A stretch of 64,000 bases of DNA from Liolophura sinensis (GCF_032854445.1 NC_088302.1:9605338-9669337); one strand, 5' to 3'; counted from the stretch's first letter, positions 15,308 through 42,700 are shown. Notes: generated by a model from the sequence alone, not told the origin. Numbers and translations: made by a program.

Positions 15308-15953
15308 TCATGTACAGTATAATTAAAATTTGTAACCCCACTAATTTTCAGTATTGATCTTAAAATTTTTGAATTATCATTTAATGTTTAAACTGTTTAA
15401 ACATTATGTTGAAAAATAAGAGAGAAATAAAAGTATTCTACCACACCACTGCCTCCAAAACAGAAGGGGAGAAAATGACTATTTTATATCTTGAGGGACC
15501 TCAATAGTGTGTGACAATTAAAATTTTTTTTTTATTAAGAATTGTTCCGCCTCCAGTCAAAATGTAAGCAGATCAACCTACCGGTACTTATGTAAAATTT
15601 ATAAAGTTCTGGTGTCCTCAATAACTCTGGAAAAATCTCGATCATCCAGGTTTATATAAATGCTTTAATAAAATTCTACTAAAATTTTGTAAAGCTTTTG
15701 CATTATTTCTTAATTGTAGGGCATACATGTGCATGTACGTATCTAAATATAGCTAAAACCAGATATGACGTTGCAGTAATTGTGCTCTGTTGTAATTTTT
15801 TTTTGAGCCGGATAAAAATCATGGGGGTAACTGGCGGTTACTGGATGATGCAAAAGCCGGTAGCACGGAGGAAATTCACACGCGTTGTTTATATATTAGT
15901 AAAGGCTGAATTTGTTGATAAAGTCTCTACCGAGGTTCAGAGGAAGAATCGCG

Positions 15954-30141
<14,188 letters not shown>

Positions 30142-32355
30142 TACATCACAGATCTTATGAAAAGATTATTAGAAATACTGAATTAGGACTTGTTTATTTT
30201 TACTGTCCTGAGCACATCGTAAGCGGAGAAGCCTGTGTCGTTTTGCAGACATTTGTATCGTATGAGTTTGTCATTTTCCAGCTTAGCTTGTTGGCTTAAA
30301 TCTAAATTTTGACGAGTAAAAAAAGTGGCTCATAAGGGTTCCCTGAGCCCATGAAAATGGAAAGAGTATTTTTGGTCTTAAAAGCTGTTTATTTGCAAAC
30401 GCAAACCTAGAAATTTCTATTCTAATCCTCACGCTGATTGTTGTTGATATTCATGCCTTGCGTTTAGCTTGATTTAAAAAATGCAGTGGGACTTCTCACT
30501 CCATTAACATGCAACAAAAAATTAGTAACGGTCGACAGCTAAATCAAAAAACAGATAAAGTGACCAAAATGCTCATTTTTTCAGATGAAGTTTCCTAATT
30601 TGTTGGCTATGGAAATACTTCTGGAATTCATTTTAAGGCAAACTAATCTATTTAAAGGTGCAATGTACTTGATTAAAGATCTGTGTTATAAGCATAAATT
30701 CTCATGTTCATGAAATGGCTGACATTTTGTACATTGTTTATTTGTTATGGGCCATCCTGATTTTCTTATCTTTGGTATCAAATTCAAATAATGGAATGGA
30801 CAGAGAAAATTGATGTATCAACTATCTGTCTCTTCTCTAATGTTAAATTATGACACATAAACTATCCTAACCAGTGTACAACAAGTTACCTGCAATAAAT
30901 TCAACTCTTACTGTTATTATTGGATCACTGGTGATCTGTGAAGTTACCTGTTATGCTTGTTTCCAGTTTAGAAGTGCACCATATGGTTAAGGATCAGTGT
31001 TTAAATTAAACCTCAAGCTTATGCACTTAACCTGCAAAAGTAGTGGCGCAAATCTTGACCGGTTAGTTGGAGAGGTGTTATTGGATTAATTTATCTGACT
31101 TCTTGAAAGAGGCTACACCTGACATTTTTAGCAAACCCGTAAAGTAGCATTTTGCTGACTAAACCTGATTGCTTCTCAAAGCCTTTCATTAAAGTATCTG
31201 TGACTAGCCATTTAAGTTGTATTTTGTGAAGGCTACAACACATTTGACAATATTGAAAGGAAAATATCAACATGAGTTGCAAACGAACTTGTGTCAAAAA
31301 TACTGTGCCTTAGGTAAGTGTTTAAGTCTTCAGCCTAAAAGATTGCAATCTTTTCTCCACGATTAAGGAAATTACAGTGTATTTTGGACCTGTCCTACAC
31401 TCACCTCTGTGAATGTCCAATTACATGAATCTTGTCCTAGTCAGTTAGATGCACTGACCATTGGTGCAAAAATAAGATTTGTGTAGAATAAGAGATGGTG
31501 CAGGATGTCTAGGATTTCTAACGCACATGAGGTGATGATATACACGCAAGAAACAAAATGTTACTTTCCGATTGTATATATAGGTGCAGTTCTGTAGGTG
31601 CCTTTGTCATGACAAATACTATTTTAAATTCTATCGGTAAAGGCTTATTTATATCTACTGTCCACTGGTTATCGTTTTGGTAACATTTCCTAAACACTAC
31701 AGCCATGTTACACTTGTGCAACAGCATGGAACTATTTGCTCCGTCGTATGATTTAAACAATTAATTCAACTTTTCTCTCCCAATTTATCCAATTGATAGG
31801 ACTGACACGTGAGCACTAAGAACCTATGTGATAATACAAATATGCATGTAAATCCTGCTTTGCTTTATTTCATATGCAAGGTCTCTCAGTTGGAATAAAA
31901 GAGTTGGAAGTGCATGTGTATACAATGCTGTATATGCGTGTGAAGGCTACAGCTGAGTTTATTCTCACCACTTTGAGCAGATTTAGTTAGTGTAACGGTA
32001 TCCATGAAGCGCGGTAGACGGAGTTCTTAGTGACTCAAAGCTTGTGCTATGAGCAGTTCATTTACAATTAAAACCTATAAAGTCATTTTTTGACCAAAAA
32101 GAGCGTGCAGTTTTAATTTATCAAGTGCTTCCTGAAAAAATGTTTTGTATAATGAGGCCTATTAGTAACATTGTACTGTGCTTGTTAGTGATATGCAATG
32201 TGCTGTAGAAAGAGTTTACGTTATATAAAACAACCCACACTGTGAGATTCGTACAGTATGTCTATAAAATATGACCAATTGCTGCTCTGTATTTCTTACT
32301 TTTCTTTAATTGTTGTGTTAATACTGTATCATTTAGCTTTAACCATGAACGTGTG
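30142..32355. other. NARS1 3'UTR and spacer
   Basis: AT-rich. AATAAA at 30894-30899 could end NARS1 transcripts. No other gene, repeat or RNA recognised up to the SINE-B at 32356. Confidence 0.4.
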
Positions 32356-32705
32356 ACCGCTTCGGTGGCCTGGTGGTTAGAGCGTACGCTTCGATGTCGG
32401 GAGACCATTGGATCAAACCCGAGTCTGGTCATACCAAAGACTTTAAATATGCTGCTAGCTCAACGCTTCCCAGCAATGATTGGCAGAGCAAGGGAACAGG
32501 ATTGGTTGGCCTGCTGTCAGTATAATGTGACTGGATGGGGTGTCATGTTTGGTATCTTCGGCGTGATACTTCAGTGACGGCAGCACTTTGGTGGCATTGA
32601 CACGCCCTGCCACTGGAAGACACAGTATATGTGCACACATGCACTTCGTCGTCATATGATTGAAAACGTGCTATAACGCCCGATGTAAAACGCCATACAT
32701 ACGTA
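32356..32705 (+). repeat. SINE-B, full-length copy
   Basis: The best tRNA-like head in the window: GACCGCTTCGGTGGCC, TGGTTAGAGCGT (A-box-like), GGATCAAACCC (B-box). It is followed by the SINE-B body (GGTTGGCC, GTGACTGGATGGGGTGTCAT, GACACAGTATATGT, CATATGAT) and a CATACATAC tail. It matches 9456-9789 along its length. Confidence 0.85.
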
Positions 32706-33007
32706 TACAATTTATGTGTCATCCACAATACTGCCGTTAATGTTCACATCTATGCCTTGATCTGATGTGAAGTCATTGCACAATGCACGATATCTGTAAC
32801 TGAGGTTCACATATGCAAGGGTGTGTATATGTGGATAGTATTTGTTCATAAAATGGCTGTCCGATATAAATATTTCCTAGGGATGGTCAGGGATAAGATT
32901 TGCATTGCAATTCTAGACAGCAGTCTTCATAAAAAGGTTATTTTGCCCAAGACTCGTATTGACGTTTCACTTTTCTTCTGGGTTTTTTTTTAACTCATCA
33001 TATGAGA

Positions 33008-33240
33008 GGCTTAAAAAATAGTGCTTGCTCGACGCTCAGCACTGAGAGGTTAGAGCAAGGAAACAGGACTGGTTGGCCTGGTGTCGGTATAATGTGACTG
33101 GGTGGGGTGTCATGTCTGGTGTCTTCAGTATGATGTGGGCTCGTCTTGTGTCATGCACAAGAAGACACAGTATATGTATACACACCAAATGACTCCTCAT
33201 CGTCATATGACGGGAAAATTGTTAAGTACGATAAGCCTAC
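33008..33240 (+). repeat. SINE-B copy, 5'-truncated
   Basis: It begins in the SINE-B body (ttaaaaaatagtgcttgctc, CTCAGCACTGAGAGGTTAGAG) and continues through GGTTGGCCTGGTGTCGG, GTGTCATGTCTGGTGTCTTC, GAAGACACAGTATATGTA and CGTCATATGACG. The tRNA head is missing. It lies 300 bases from the full copy at 32356 in the same orientation. Confidence 0.8.
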
Positions 33241-33457
33241 AAACATGTACTTTTCTCACTCATATGCACGATGCAGAATGCTCAAACAATGTAAAAAAAG
33301 ACTCATGCAAAGAGTCTTGATACTACCTGATACATATATAAACAAGATCATTAACACCACAGCATTTTTTACCTAATTCTGTGACAACCAATGTGCTAAG
33401 GGGCTTATAAGTTGCTGTGTCTTACGCATTTGCGTGAATAAGTAGAAAAAACCTCTG

Positions 33458-33575
33458 AGATCAGTTGACAATAGGTCAGATTTCACCAGTAATATGCGTA
33501 ACCATTTCCCATGTATCGAAAGTCACTGCTCTGGTATTACCCACTGTGATGTAGTCTTTTATTTTGTATGTCCCT
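33458..33575 (+). repeat. Dispersed repeat C, copy 1
   Basis: Shared blocks with copies at 59445, 59835 and 63503 (-): 'ttgacaa..gg', 'atttcacc', 'tatgcgt.accattt', 'tcactgctctgg' and 'tgtagtcttttattt'. No tRNA-like head, open frame or terminal inverted repeats noticed. I do not recognise the family. Confidence 0.55.
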
Positions 33576-33884
33576 CGATATTTTTGTTCGTATAATTCAG
33601 CTAATTCGGTAGGGAATCAGGAGAAGGATCCATTTGGAATCATGGTACGTAGGCCTACTTTGGCAGTCACGTGGAGAATAGTCTGTAGGGGGGGGGGGGG
33701 AATATTTCTAGCTGTTATTGAAATTGAAAGAAAGACTCATCACGCAAGGGTTCGGCAAAGAAGAGAAGCAAATTTTCAAAAAGTATGGAATTGTGGAACA
33801 TAATTTTAACCATTAATACTCGATAGGGTAAAGATCTAGTATAGAATCCATAACAAATCAGTGTTAAAGCGACCGTTAACAAAA

Positions 33885-34015
33885 TGAGGTCGCGTCTTCG
33901 AATCCAGCTCTCGCTGCGTAGTCTGCAGCTTTTAGTCTGGAGACTTTTCTGGTATCCAATGAAGGTCGGTGCTAAATCCGGTTTGTTTGACCCATACACC
34001 TAACCGCCGTGGGTT
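33885..34015 (+). repeat. Diverged tRNA-headed SINE (SINE-A-like)
   Basis: It starts with a B-box-like 'ggtcgcgtcttcgaatccagctctcgctg' head and ends with 'acctaaccgccgt', resembling the SINE-A 3' region. The copy at 57655-57830 has the same structure. Middle strongly diverged. Confidence 0.45.
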
Positions 34016-34387
34016 AATATACTATTTATATAATGTAAAAATGATTCTAAAGTTTGAAAAAGCGATAATACGACCCGCTTTGTAATTTTTAGGAACCGTT
34101 TTACCGATTTTGAAGGGTAACACAGATGTGCACAGACGAGAATGATATTTTGTGAAAAGTAATAATTTGAGCTTATCTAAAATAATAGCGAAAAGGTCAA
34201 TTTTCTTTTAAGACTGTAAAATAACTCCCCGGCCAACCTGTCTTGATTCGCGCCACTAGGTCAGTATGTTAAGTCAGTAAGCCTGAGGTTTTATCAAGTC
34301 AAGTTGGCGTTATCCATATTTTCATCTTGGTGTATCCTGGATTGCCCCTGAGTGTAATAGTACTGGATAAGAACTGTACACTATAAT

Positions 34388-34482
34388 ATTTATTATTTAT
34401 TTATTTATTTGATTGGTGTTTACGCCATACTCAAGAATATTTCACTTATACGACTGTGGTCAGCAGAATGGTTGGAGGAATA
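34388..34482 (-). repeat. SINE-A 3'-end fragment
   Basis: (AAAT)n tail then 'gattggtgtttacgccatactcaagaatatttcacttatacgac' as antisense of the SINE-A end; it stops near the CCTCCAACCATTC block. Confidence 0.8.
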
Positions 34483-35136
34483 TTGTAAAAGAAGGTTGGC
34501 CTCATGTCTGCTTTCTTGGAAATGGCGTTTCTGTGTAAGATAAAACTGTATTATGCATTCAGATAGATCAGCTTCAAGGCCCATGTATCATCATATAACG
34601 GAAATAATGTCGAAAACAATTTTAAACCCTAAACAAAGAAACAAGTATCCGCATGGTGAAAACTGGAGTCGCCAGCTTTTACGAAGCCCTCGTGGAGTTA
34701 GGTGCGTATGTTGGCCTAAATGCAATTACCATATAGGGACTTGGCAGTTAAAAATAAGCGCGCTACTCAACATGGGCCTAATCTGAGCTATGCAGACTTG
34801 CAGTATCAAGCCGTCGCATGAGTGCATTATCATGTAAAACACGTCACTCTGAATATAATATGACCGTTTGAAAACCGGTTTACCCGCAAGATTTGAACTT
34901 AGTTTAGATGGGAGAAAACAACTCATGAATTTGTTCGAGTTTCTGCGAATTGCATCATGGTGTCTTTACCAGGTCCAGCTAAAAGTTATTGCCACTAATG
35001 CAGTAAGCGTGATATCTGCCAGTAAAATGCCCCCAGCAGAAAGCAGCCTAAAGACGCCGATCTGCTGCACGGAGATGGTACATGACATCGTGACATGAAG
35101 GAGGCGTTGTCGGAACTGTAGCATGCAGACACTTTA

Positions 35137-35374
35137 TATTTATTTATTTACTTATTTACTTATTGGATCGGCGTTTTACACAGTACTCAAGAATATTTCA
35201 CTTGCTCGATGGGAACCAGCATTATCGTTGGAGGGAATCGAGCATAGCCCAGGAAAAACTCACAGCCATCCGCAAGTGTCTGGTTGAACTCACTGCTATC
35301 GCACTGCAGAGAGGCCGCTGGGTCATCATGCTTCGCTAGCATGTTAATCTTTTGGCGATGTTGGCCCTCAAGCG
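35137..35374 (-). repeat. SINE-A, nearly full-length diverged copy
   Basis: The longest minus-strand SINE-A in the window: tail, 'tactcaagaatatttcactt', the CCTCCAACGATAATG block and GCGGATGGCTGTGAG. It continues into the head (GAGTTCAACCAG, GACCCAGCGGCC, CATGCTAGCGAAGC), giving almost the whole element. Confidence 0.75.
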
Positions 35375-36546
35375 CTCCATTACTGACACTCGATGTAGCG
35401 TAGCGTTCCGTACATGTTAAAATCTCATTAGTCGTATGCTTCCTACAATCTCTCAATGTACACTCACATATAAATACATATCATCGTAAATGCGCTTGTG
35501 TGAGCAGTTCACTTAACGGCTTAAGTCAGTGCAGGCCTGCTCAACCTGTGCATGAGTCACCGATTAATATCTGTATATTCCGTGGTTCGACTATATCTAT
35601 ACCCTGGAGCGAGATCTTGGTTACACACAGTGATTTTCTCATCAGAATACTCAAAGAACGTGGCAAACTAGGTACTCCTTTCTTCTGACACTTTTGAAAC
35701 GCCGGCTGCAGGCTGGTTAGACTTGGTCAGAGCACAGACAGAAAGCTTCTCGAAGATTCAGTCACAGACTGAAGCTGTTTCCGTTTTTCACTGAGAAGTT
35801 GACAATCACTGCTGAGATCGCAATCTTCACATTAATATTCAGTTGTCGGAGACCAATATATCTCCTCCCTGTGAGGTGTTGAGCTTGTCTTCTTGTGCTT
35901 TGGGGGCCATCTTGAAAAGTTTTTAAAATTGTACAAATTTAAATTAGTTTTCATTCACAGGCAAGAAATTTATAAATAATGAAAAAAGGCTTTTGCAGCA
36001 ACCTAGTGAACTACATAAATGTACAATGATAGCAACAATGAAGTAGTTCGCCTGTATATTTTGGCGTATGCCCTCTTTATGTTTGACTGGACCAATCAGA
36101 CCCGAGATCGTGATGTTTGAATTTTAAGATATGGCGTAAAATGCCATTTAGTTTCAAAGAAAGACAATGTGAAAGTTTAGTGCTGCAACTCAGATCCACT
36201 GCCTGGAGTTCGATGGTTATGAACAATGGTACAAGTTTTGTCTAATATCGAAGACTAATCTAAAACTAATCAAGCAAGATACATGTAATTGTATCCTGCA
36301 ACATACATAGATTTAAAATCGATCATGTATAAAGCGAAACTGCTGACAGGCGTATGGTCCGTCGGTCACATAGATTTGGAGAAACATGTGATCGTGTAGA
36401 AATGTTGGGGTTGCCTTCTCATCGAAGCCTGTATATAATCTGTTGTTGACCAAACTATGAGAAACAAGTGACTTTAGTTTAGTTGACTTTCATATACTTT
36501 GCAGCGTTCGCAGAACGTTGCTGTAGAAAGAGCTACATGTTGAATG

Positions 36547-36547
<1 letters not shown>

Positions 36548-36607
<60 letters not shown>
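36548..36607. repeat. (TA)30 microsatellite
   Basis: About 60 bases of uninterrupted TA dinucleotide. Likely length-variable and hard to assemble. Confidence 0.98.
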
Positions 36608-36612
<5 letters not shown>

Positions 36613-37033
36613 CCAGATGGTATGGGAGTCTGTTAATTCAATATTGACGTCTTAGAACGTGTACTTTTATTATCTGTTTCCCTTTGCGCTGGTTTTGTTT
36701 GTTTGTTGTCTTTTAATTTGTACCTTAAAGTTTTCCGCACATGAGATAGTTCCGTTGAAATTTTCTGCAAAAAAAACGAACTAAAGAAAGGCCACTCGCA
36801 TATGACGTAGTTTACTGTGTATATAACTAAGGCAGATTAGAGACCTCATACTGTTAATGCAGCTGCAACGATTATACAGTTCTAACTTATGTATTTCCAA
36901 ATATAGTGTTCTCAGAGCTTAATCTATTATTATTTTATCATTCAGGGTGCCTCTATTTAAGATAGACTGTTGGTGACATTCCTTTTCCGTCGAGTGGGGT
37001 TCCGGCTGGAAAGAGCTTGGATTCTCTGGTTTG

Positions 37034-37108
37034 GTTGATTGATGGATTGATTGATTCGTGTTTAACGCCATGCTCAAGAACGCTTCACTTGTATAGCGAC
37101 GATCAGGT
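37034..37108 (-). repeat. SINE-A 3'-end fragment
   Basis: A tail of ATTG-type units then 'gtgtttaacgccatgctcaagaacgcttcacttgtatagcgacgatcag', the antisense SINE-A end. Diverged. Confidence 0.65.
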
Positions 37109-38691
37109 TTGTGCGTTGAACGCTTGGAGCTTATTATTCTTGTTTCCAAGCTGAAAGCTGAAAGCCTATTGTTCCCTTCGGATTATTCGAATTCCACTTT
37201 GAAAGCTGGAAGCTCGGAAAATTAATATCATTCTTTTCGTATAGTCCTTTCTGTCGATTTGGGGTTTTTAAGTTTGATTTTCTAGGTCATTTAGTTTTGC
37301 GGCCATGTTGGATTTCGAGAAAACTTCTGAATATCTTCTCTAGAATCAATGCACGGAATCTTTTAAAATTTGATGTAGAGCATTACTAGTTACAATATAG
37401 CTTGAAAAAGACTTTCAAGCCCATTTAAAATTTAAAAATTATATTATATATTACAAATTATAAACAATTATATGCTCTTTAACTCTCTAGTTAACTGTCC
37501 TCGATTAAACTTCTCTGCACTGAAGCAGAAACCATTCATGAAAACTGCAGCCGTGAAACTTAGGCTGTTCTATTTGCTTTCATTGTTTTAAAACAGCTGA
37601 CCAGAAAAAGGCATAACATTATTCATCGTCTTATCCTCACGAATAAAACCTTGTATTGTTCACAGCTGTTGCCCTTGGAGATATTTTTTAATTTTGTATT
37701 TATAATTAAAAACAAATCCCCACCCTCACACTATGTTCCTGTAGCCTATTGCATGTTTGCCGTAAAATAGGGCCACATTTTAAAATTCGAATCTTCTGAT
37801 AAAATGCCGGATAAACGCCCGTCGAATGACCAGATTTTCCAAGGCTTTAGCTAGATTGTGAAAATTGCCTGTATCTTAAATTACATGCGTAAAGAATTGC
37901 TGATAATCGTTCAAGGCGATAATATGACAGCAATTTACGTTCTTCTCAGTGAGGTTACCGTACTTTATATAGGCTTCAGGCACAGCAACCCGGTATGTAG
38001 CTCACTCAAAATATGTATATGTAGCCTTGTTCACACATGGTTATGCAGCAACAGGTCATCAACTCAATTGATTAATATTCAGCACGTGGTTGCTAAGCAA
38101 TGACTCACGGTAGAAATATTGAGTCTGTCTACCTGGCGAGAAATCGAACAATGTGAAACATCCGGGCACTTGTCGCTGGCTGTATTGATGTGCTAATGCT
38201 ATTCAAATGTTGTGATCTGTCAAAACTGTGTGGAGAGTTATAACTTTGGACAACATTCCTATGAATTACAAGAAGCTTCAGACATACCTCCGTAATCTGT
38301 TTTTTTTTTTCATAATGTTTTCACGTAAAAAAAATATTTTTCATTATTAATCCTGGCTATGACACTTATGAAGGTAACAAACACCACGCACGATGGCTAT
38401 AAGTGACTACACGAACCGAGGTATCTTCATCCGCTGGAGATTATGGTATGGCACAGTCTACAATTGGTCTGATGACAAAGAGAACACAAATGTCTTATAC
38501 AATGTCAGCCTAGAACAGACCTTGTTTGAGGATTTCGTAATCTTTATGGGCTGATGTGGAAAGTTTCAGTGTTATGGGACACAGTCTTTCCACTAACTAT
38601 AAATGACAAGAAATGGTAAATGTGGCGACTCAGTTTCTTGAGTTTACCTTATTAGAACACGAAGTTTTATCTCATGGTAAAGTCAGCAGAG

Positions 38692-39020
38692 ACGTTATTT
38701 ACAGAGGCGTCCTCTGTATACACGGAATTACCCTCTACAGTGTATGACGATCTGCACAATTCTGATTGTCTAAGTTTTGTGACAGCAAGTGGCTTAAACT
38801 GTACTTTGCACACTGTTAACACCATTGGCAAACTGTTCTTACATTTTTTTACTTATATATTATTTGACTATTTACTTATATAGGCGTCTTCTTAATATAC
38901 TGAATTACACTCTACTGTGCATAGCGATCTGCAAAGCTCTGAAGTCTAAGTTTTGTGACTGTAAGTTGCTTAAAGTGTAGTTTGCACACAAACCATTGGT
39001 AAAATTTGTTGCATATTATT
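38692..39020. repeat. 177-bp direct tandem duplication
   Basis: Two diverged copies offset by 177 bases (GGCGTC at 38706 and 38883). Shared blocks in the same order are GAATTACCCTCTAC/GAATTACACTCTAC, CGATCTGCA, GTCTAAGTTTTGTGAC, GCTTAAA, TTTGCACAC and ACCATTGG. By eye roughly four of five bases agree. No open frame shared by both copies. Confidence 0.8.
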
Positions 39021-39210
39021 GTTCCATAGTTTCTCCGGAACTTGTAATCAATCTCTGATCCTACACAAGGCGTTTTTATTTAAAGGTTTTATGATTTACT
39101 GGGGACATGTGATTTCCCTTTATGATATTTACAAGTGGGACCATTAAACCATACTTATTGAAAACCGTGTTAGCAGATCACAACCTGTCGCCCGCGTGTG
39201 CTCATTAAAC

Positions 39211-39220
39211 GTCACGTGAC
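39211..39220. promoter_or_regulatory. Palindromic E-box GTCACGTGAC
   Basis: Perfect 10-base palindrome matching the extended CACGTG motif bound by USF/TFE-type bHLH factors, in a locally GC-richer stretch (39180-39340). It lies 370 bases before the candidate exon at 39588. No gene is confirmed nearby, so function is uncertain. Confidence 0.25.
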
Positions 39221-39587
39221 CAGGGCGTTCTTTCGCGACAGACCAGGTTTTGGTGCTCACCCTTGTCGAACCTGTTCTGTTGTGTTTGGGGGCCTTAAGC
39301 CCTGGTTCGTGACTTGTGTCACACTTGTATTTGACGGTTCGGCGAGACTAGCCTAGAGGTTTTAGACCATCATATATATTTTTAGTTCTTGGCCCAGCTA
39401 CATGCTATATACGTAAAGCCTATACACGTACACCCAGGTATATGGGACTGGATACGTAATATAACAGAACAGTTACACAGCTGTGTTTCGTCACATTAGG
39501 GCTAAGGTCGACTTTCCGCTCCACACCAATCTGGGCACAGCGCATAGCGACAGTGAAAATTGCATGTGTGGGATTCATACCTTCCAG

Positions 39588-39747
39588 TGGACGGTTGCTT
39601 CCAGACTTAGACCTCCCCCGTACGGTGTGCCCGGTACGGTGGCACAGCACTTCCCCCCGACGTCAGTACCTGAAGCAGGGAGGACTATCAGCTGTTTGCT
39701 CCCGGGCAGCCCATCCCCTTGTGTAAATCTCAGCCACGTGTGGACAT
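39588..39747 (+). other. Weak candidate exon in the gene desert
   Basis: A 160-base GC-richer segment bounded by an acceptor-like CTTCCAG and a good donor (T|GTAAGT). The plus frame is open and proline-rich (PPPYGVPGTVAQ). The opposite strand is also open, with a donor-like AAG|GTATGA at 39581 and a weaker acceptor near 39718, so the strand is uncertain. No domain recognised and no partner exon found. It could be an upstream non-coding exon of the TRIM gene, an exon of an unseen gene, or chance. Confidence 0.2.
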
Positions 39748-39782
39748 GTAAGTATGTGGTATCATGTGACACGCGATCTTAA

Positions 39783-42700
39783 CACAAGATCTATATAGAG
39801 TATAGGTAACTGGATAACGTATACTGAGAGCAGTATTTTATTCTTGCTTCAACGCATAGGTCCACTACTGGGCTCTATAAGGTATTGACATTGCAAAATC
39901 GATTCTAGGACCAAGTATTGTTAACTTGGTATATACCAAATACATGTATATGCTTCACAGACTTCAAAAAGGGACATGTACACTGCAACTTGGCGATGTT
40001 TCGATGAATAGGTTTTTATTCTAGGGCTTCAGCCTGGATCTTGGGATTCCTTTCAGTTGTTAAGAAACAGGCAATGTTCAGCAGTTCAGCAGGCAATGCA
40101 CAAAGCTTTGTAACGGAGTCTTTTTTGTTATTAGCTAATATAAATGACGAACTGCATTAAGCATGTGCGCTGATCACTATAATGGTCACATAAAGTATAT
40201 ACAGCGCACTTTGTGTCACATACGATCATGGCTAATCAGATATTGTGATTGAAGTATGCCACATGCAGTGTAATTTACAGATTAATGGATTTATTTGTTA
40301 ATGACACCAGGGGTCGGGTCATTAAATCAGCTGAACATAAATACTCAAGGTGGTCTCTGGGACCCTCGAGAAAGTAACTTCTCTGCTTGGGTCCCTCCCC
40401 CACTTCCATCCAAATTTTCATTGCATTCAGCCCCCCACCCCACCCCCATTGAATGAGTGCTGAAAAAAGAGTAGAAGAACCCCAACGAATATAATAAAAA
40501 AGCGCTAAACATTGTTTTTATAAGAATTATGTAACAAAATGTAAGCAGGAAATAACATCAGGTTTGTTATGTAATTCACGTGCGCGGTGACCTCTGTATT
40601 TCAAGACTGGAAACAACACAAGGCCATGTGGTGTATATATAGAGCATACAGCTTTGTGTTGTTCTAACCAATGTGTTTTCTGTGTTTACAAACAAGATAT
40701 AAATGTAGCAAAGCACCTGAATAAGCAGATAGTCTAAATGACTTCCAGCTATTGCCTCCGTTTTAGTTTGTGTTAAATAGCAAATACAAGCATAATTGTG
40801 ACCTCGTACTCCTAACATCGCATGCGCCCCTCTCTATGTGTCTAGCTTCCGGATCCAAACCGAGGATTCCTAATCTTGTGAAGTTTTGGTGGCGATCTTC
40901 TTGAGATTTTCGATACTTTATTTGTGCTACAAACCGTCAAACCTGTAAACATATACATGTAGATTTCTTTTGATTTGAAAATCAGAAAGTGTCGTTCCGC
41001 AATGATAGATACATGTTACGCGCCAGTTTCTTTGATAACCAATCAAATGCAGGGTTACCCCATTCAAATTGGAAATTAGGAATCCTATTCGATCACTCAT
41101 CGCTTGAACTACTTTATTGAAAAAAAAAACCCACAACAACAAAGAAACTTGAAGGCGATGTAAAATGTCAGGATCTTCACCTCATGGGGTTAACCCTGTT
41201 TGAGATGTTCCATTTACGAAAAATTGTTCTGCCAATAGGACGTCTTCCATTTGTTTGTAGCGTACAATGATACCTATGGTTTCATCGAATATAGCATCAA
41301 CCCTAGGCAAGCCTTTGTAATGTTAGTTAGTCGAAACACTCATGCGCTTTGCGTGATGAGAAACTGTTACTTTTTCAAAATTGCAACCGAAAATGACGAG
41401 GTCAGCACTTTTTCAAATAATCCTTTAGACAGCGTAGTATGATGAAGTATGGGCCTTCACAACTTCACTGTTATTAAATTTATAAATGGCTAAGCTTTCA
41501 AGCAGAAACTACTTGTACTGGTCACCCAGAATGAAGACTTGATGTATTTAGATATATCTGACATTGTGCAATTGTCTATTGTGTATTATAGTGCCATTAT
41601 TGTGTCCACGTGTGTAGTGTAAATGCTACACATCGCCAAATTACATACATAATACGTAACTTTTAGAATGTTCAGCACTATACCTTCTTGCGTTCTCTGT
41701 CATATGACCAGCACGTGTAAGGTGCGATCAGATCAGCGTTTGTGAAGAAACTAAACTCTTAAGGACAGATATACATACAGCGATTCCCCCCTTTGGTGTC
41801 AGATATTGAAAAATTATATTTCCTGACAGATTTATTATGTATGATTTTGAGCGCCCATATGGGGAAGGGCTGCAGAGCTCATTCCTGAATAAGTACACAT
41901 TTCGTTGACGGCGTTTAGCTGTAAGACGCTTTGATTTCAAATTAGTGCTTGGCCCCGCCAATCAACAAGTAATTTTTTGAAGGCATTAAACTGTGTGATT
42001 GCAAAGTAAAATTATATATGCTGTAGATTGGCCACATGTTGACATACTTATTAGTCACGCATATTATTAGAAGAAAGATAACGTTTCATTAACTCTGTTA
42101 GAGTCGTCAGCTGATTAAGGTGAAAATTCCCATCAAGCAGATCCAATAAGATAACTCAAATGATACCGTGCAAATACTAATTCACTAAACGTGGGTCTGC
42201 TATAACACATATGTTCAGCAGTATGTGTGAAAGGATTTTTGAATGGTATAGTTTTTATATTCTGGCAACATTGACATTTATAAGTCATAATATGCAAATT
42301 CTTACAGCTTACGTTTTCTTTGACATTCAGCTTCCCGTGATGTTAATAATAATGAAAACATTTTCCATTTTCCTTTTCTCACTTTAAATATCACCCGTTA
42401 AGTTTCATTTATTTGTCTCTGTGAAAACTTATTATGGTATCGTCAAAGTCTTTTTGAAAATGACAAGTGCAGTATACAAGTATCTAACATAATAACTAGT
42501 CGATCAACAATCGCTGGAAAAGGCTTTCGCCTGTTATGGATGTCAAAAACAAACGTTCATGGGACTCTTGAAAATGTATAAAATAGTTATATATAGTTAA
42601 GGTAATGAATATGTGTCTGGGCAAGTCACCATGGCCATTTCAACATAGGAATATCCTAATAATAATCGTTTTTTTCCAAAACAAAATCATCGTAAAAACA

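Larger units (their letters stand above)
14218..15953. other. Head-to-head spacer between ARL15 and NARS1
   Basis: The two start codons face away from each other, 1.74 kb apart. The spacer contains a YY1-type motif (14444-14455), a G-rich stretch (14453-14476), a perfect CRE (14821-14828) and a SINE-A insertion (15107-15307). The 5'UTR of ARL15 should lie at its left end and that of NARS1 at its right end. No coding exon seen inside. Whether one bidirectional promoter or two separate ones serve the genes cannot be told from sequence. Confidence 0.6.

Noticed and set aside
32356-32430. Possible tRNA gene
   Set aside because: A- and B-box-like motifs are present but the sequence continues into the SINE-B body shared with other copies, and a proper cloverleaf is not evident.
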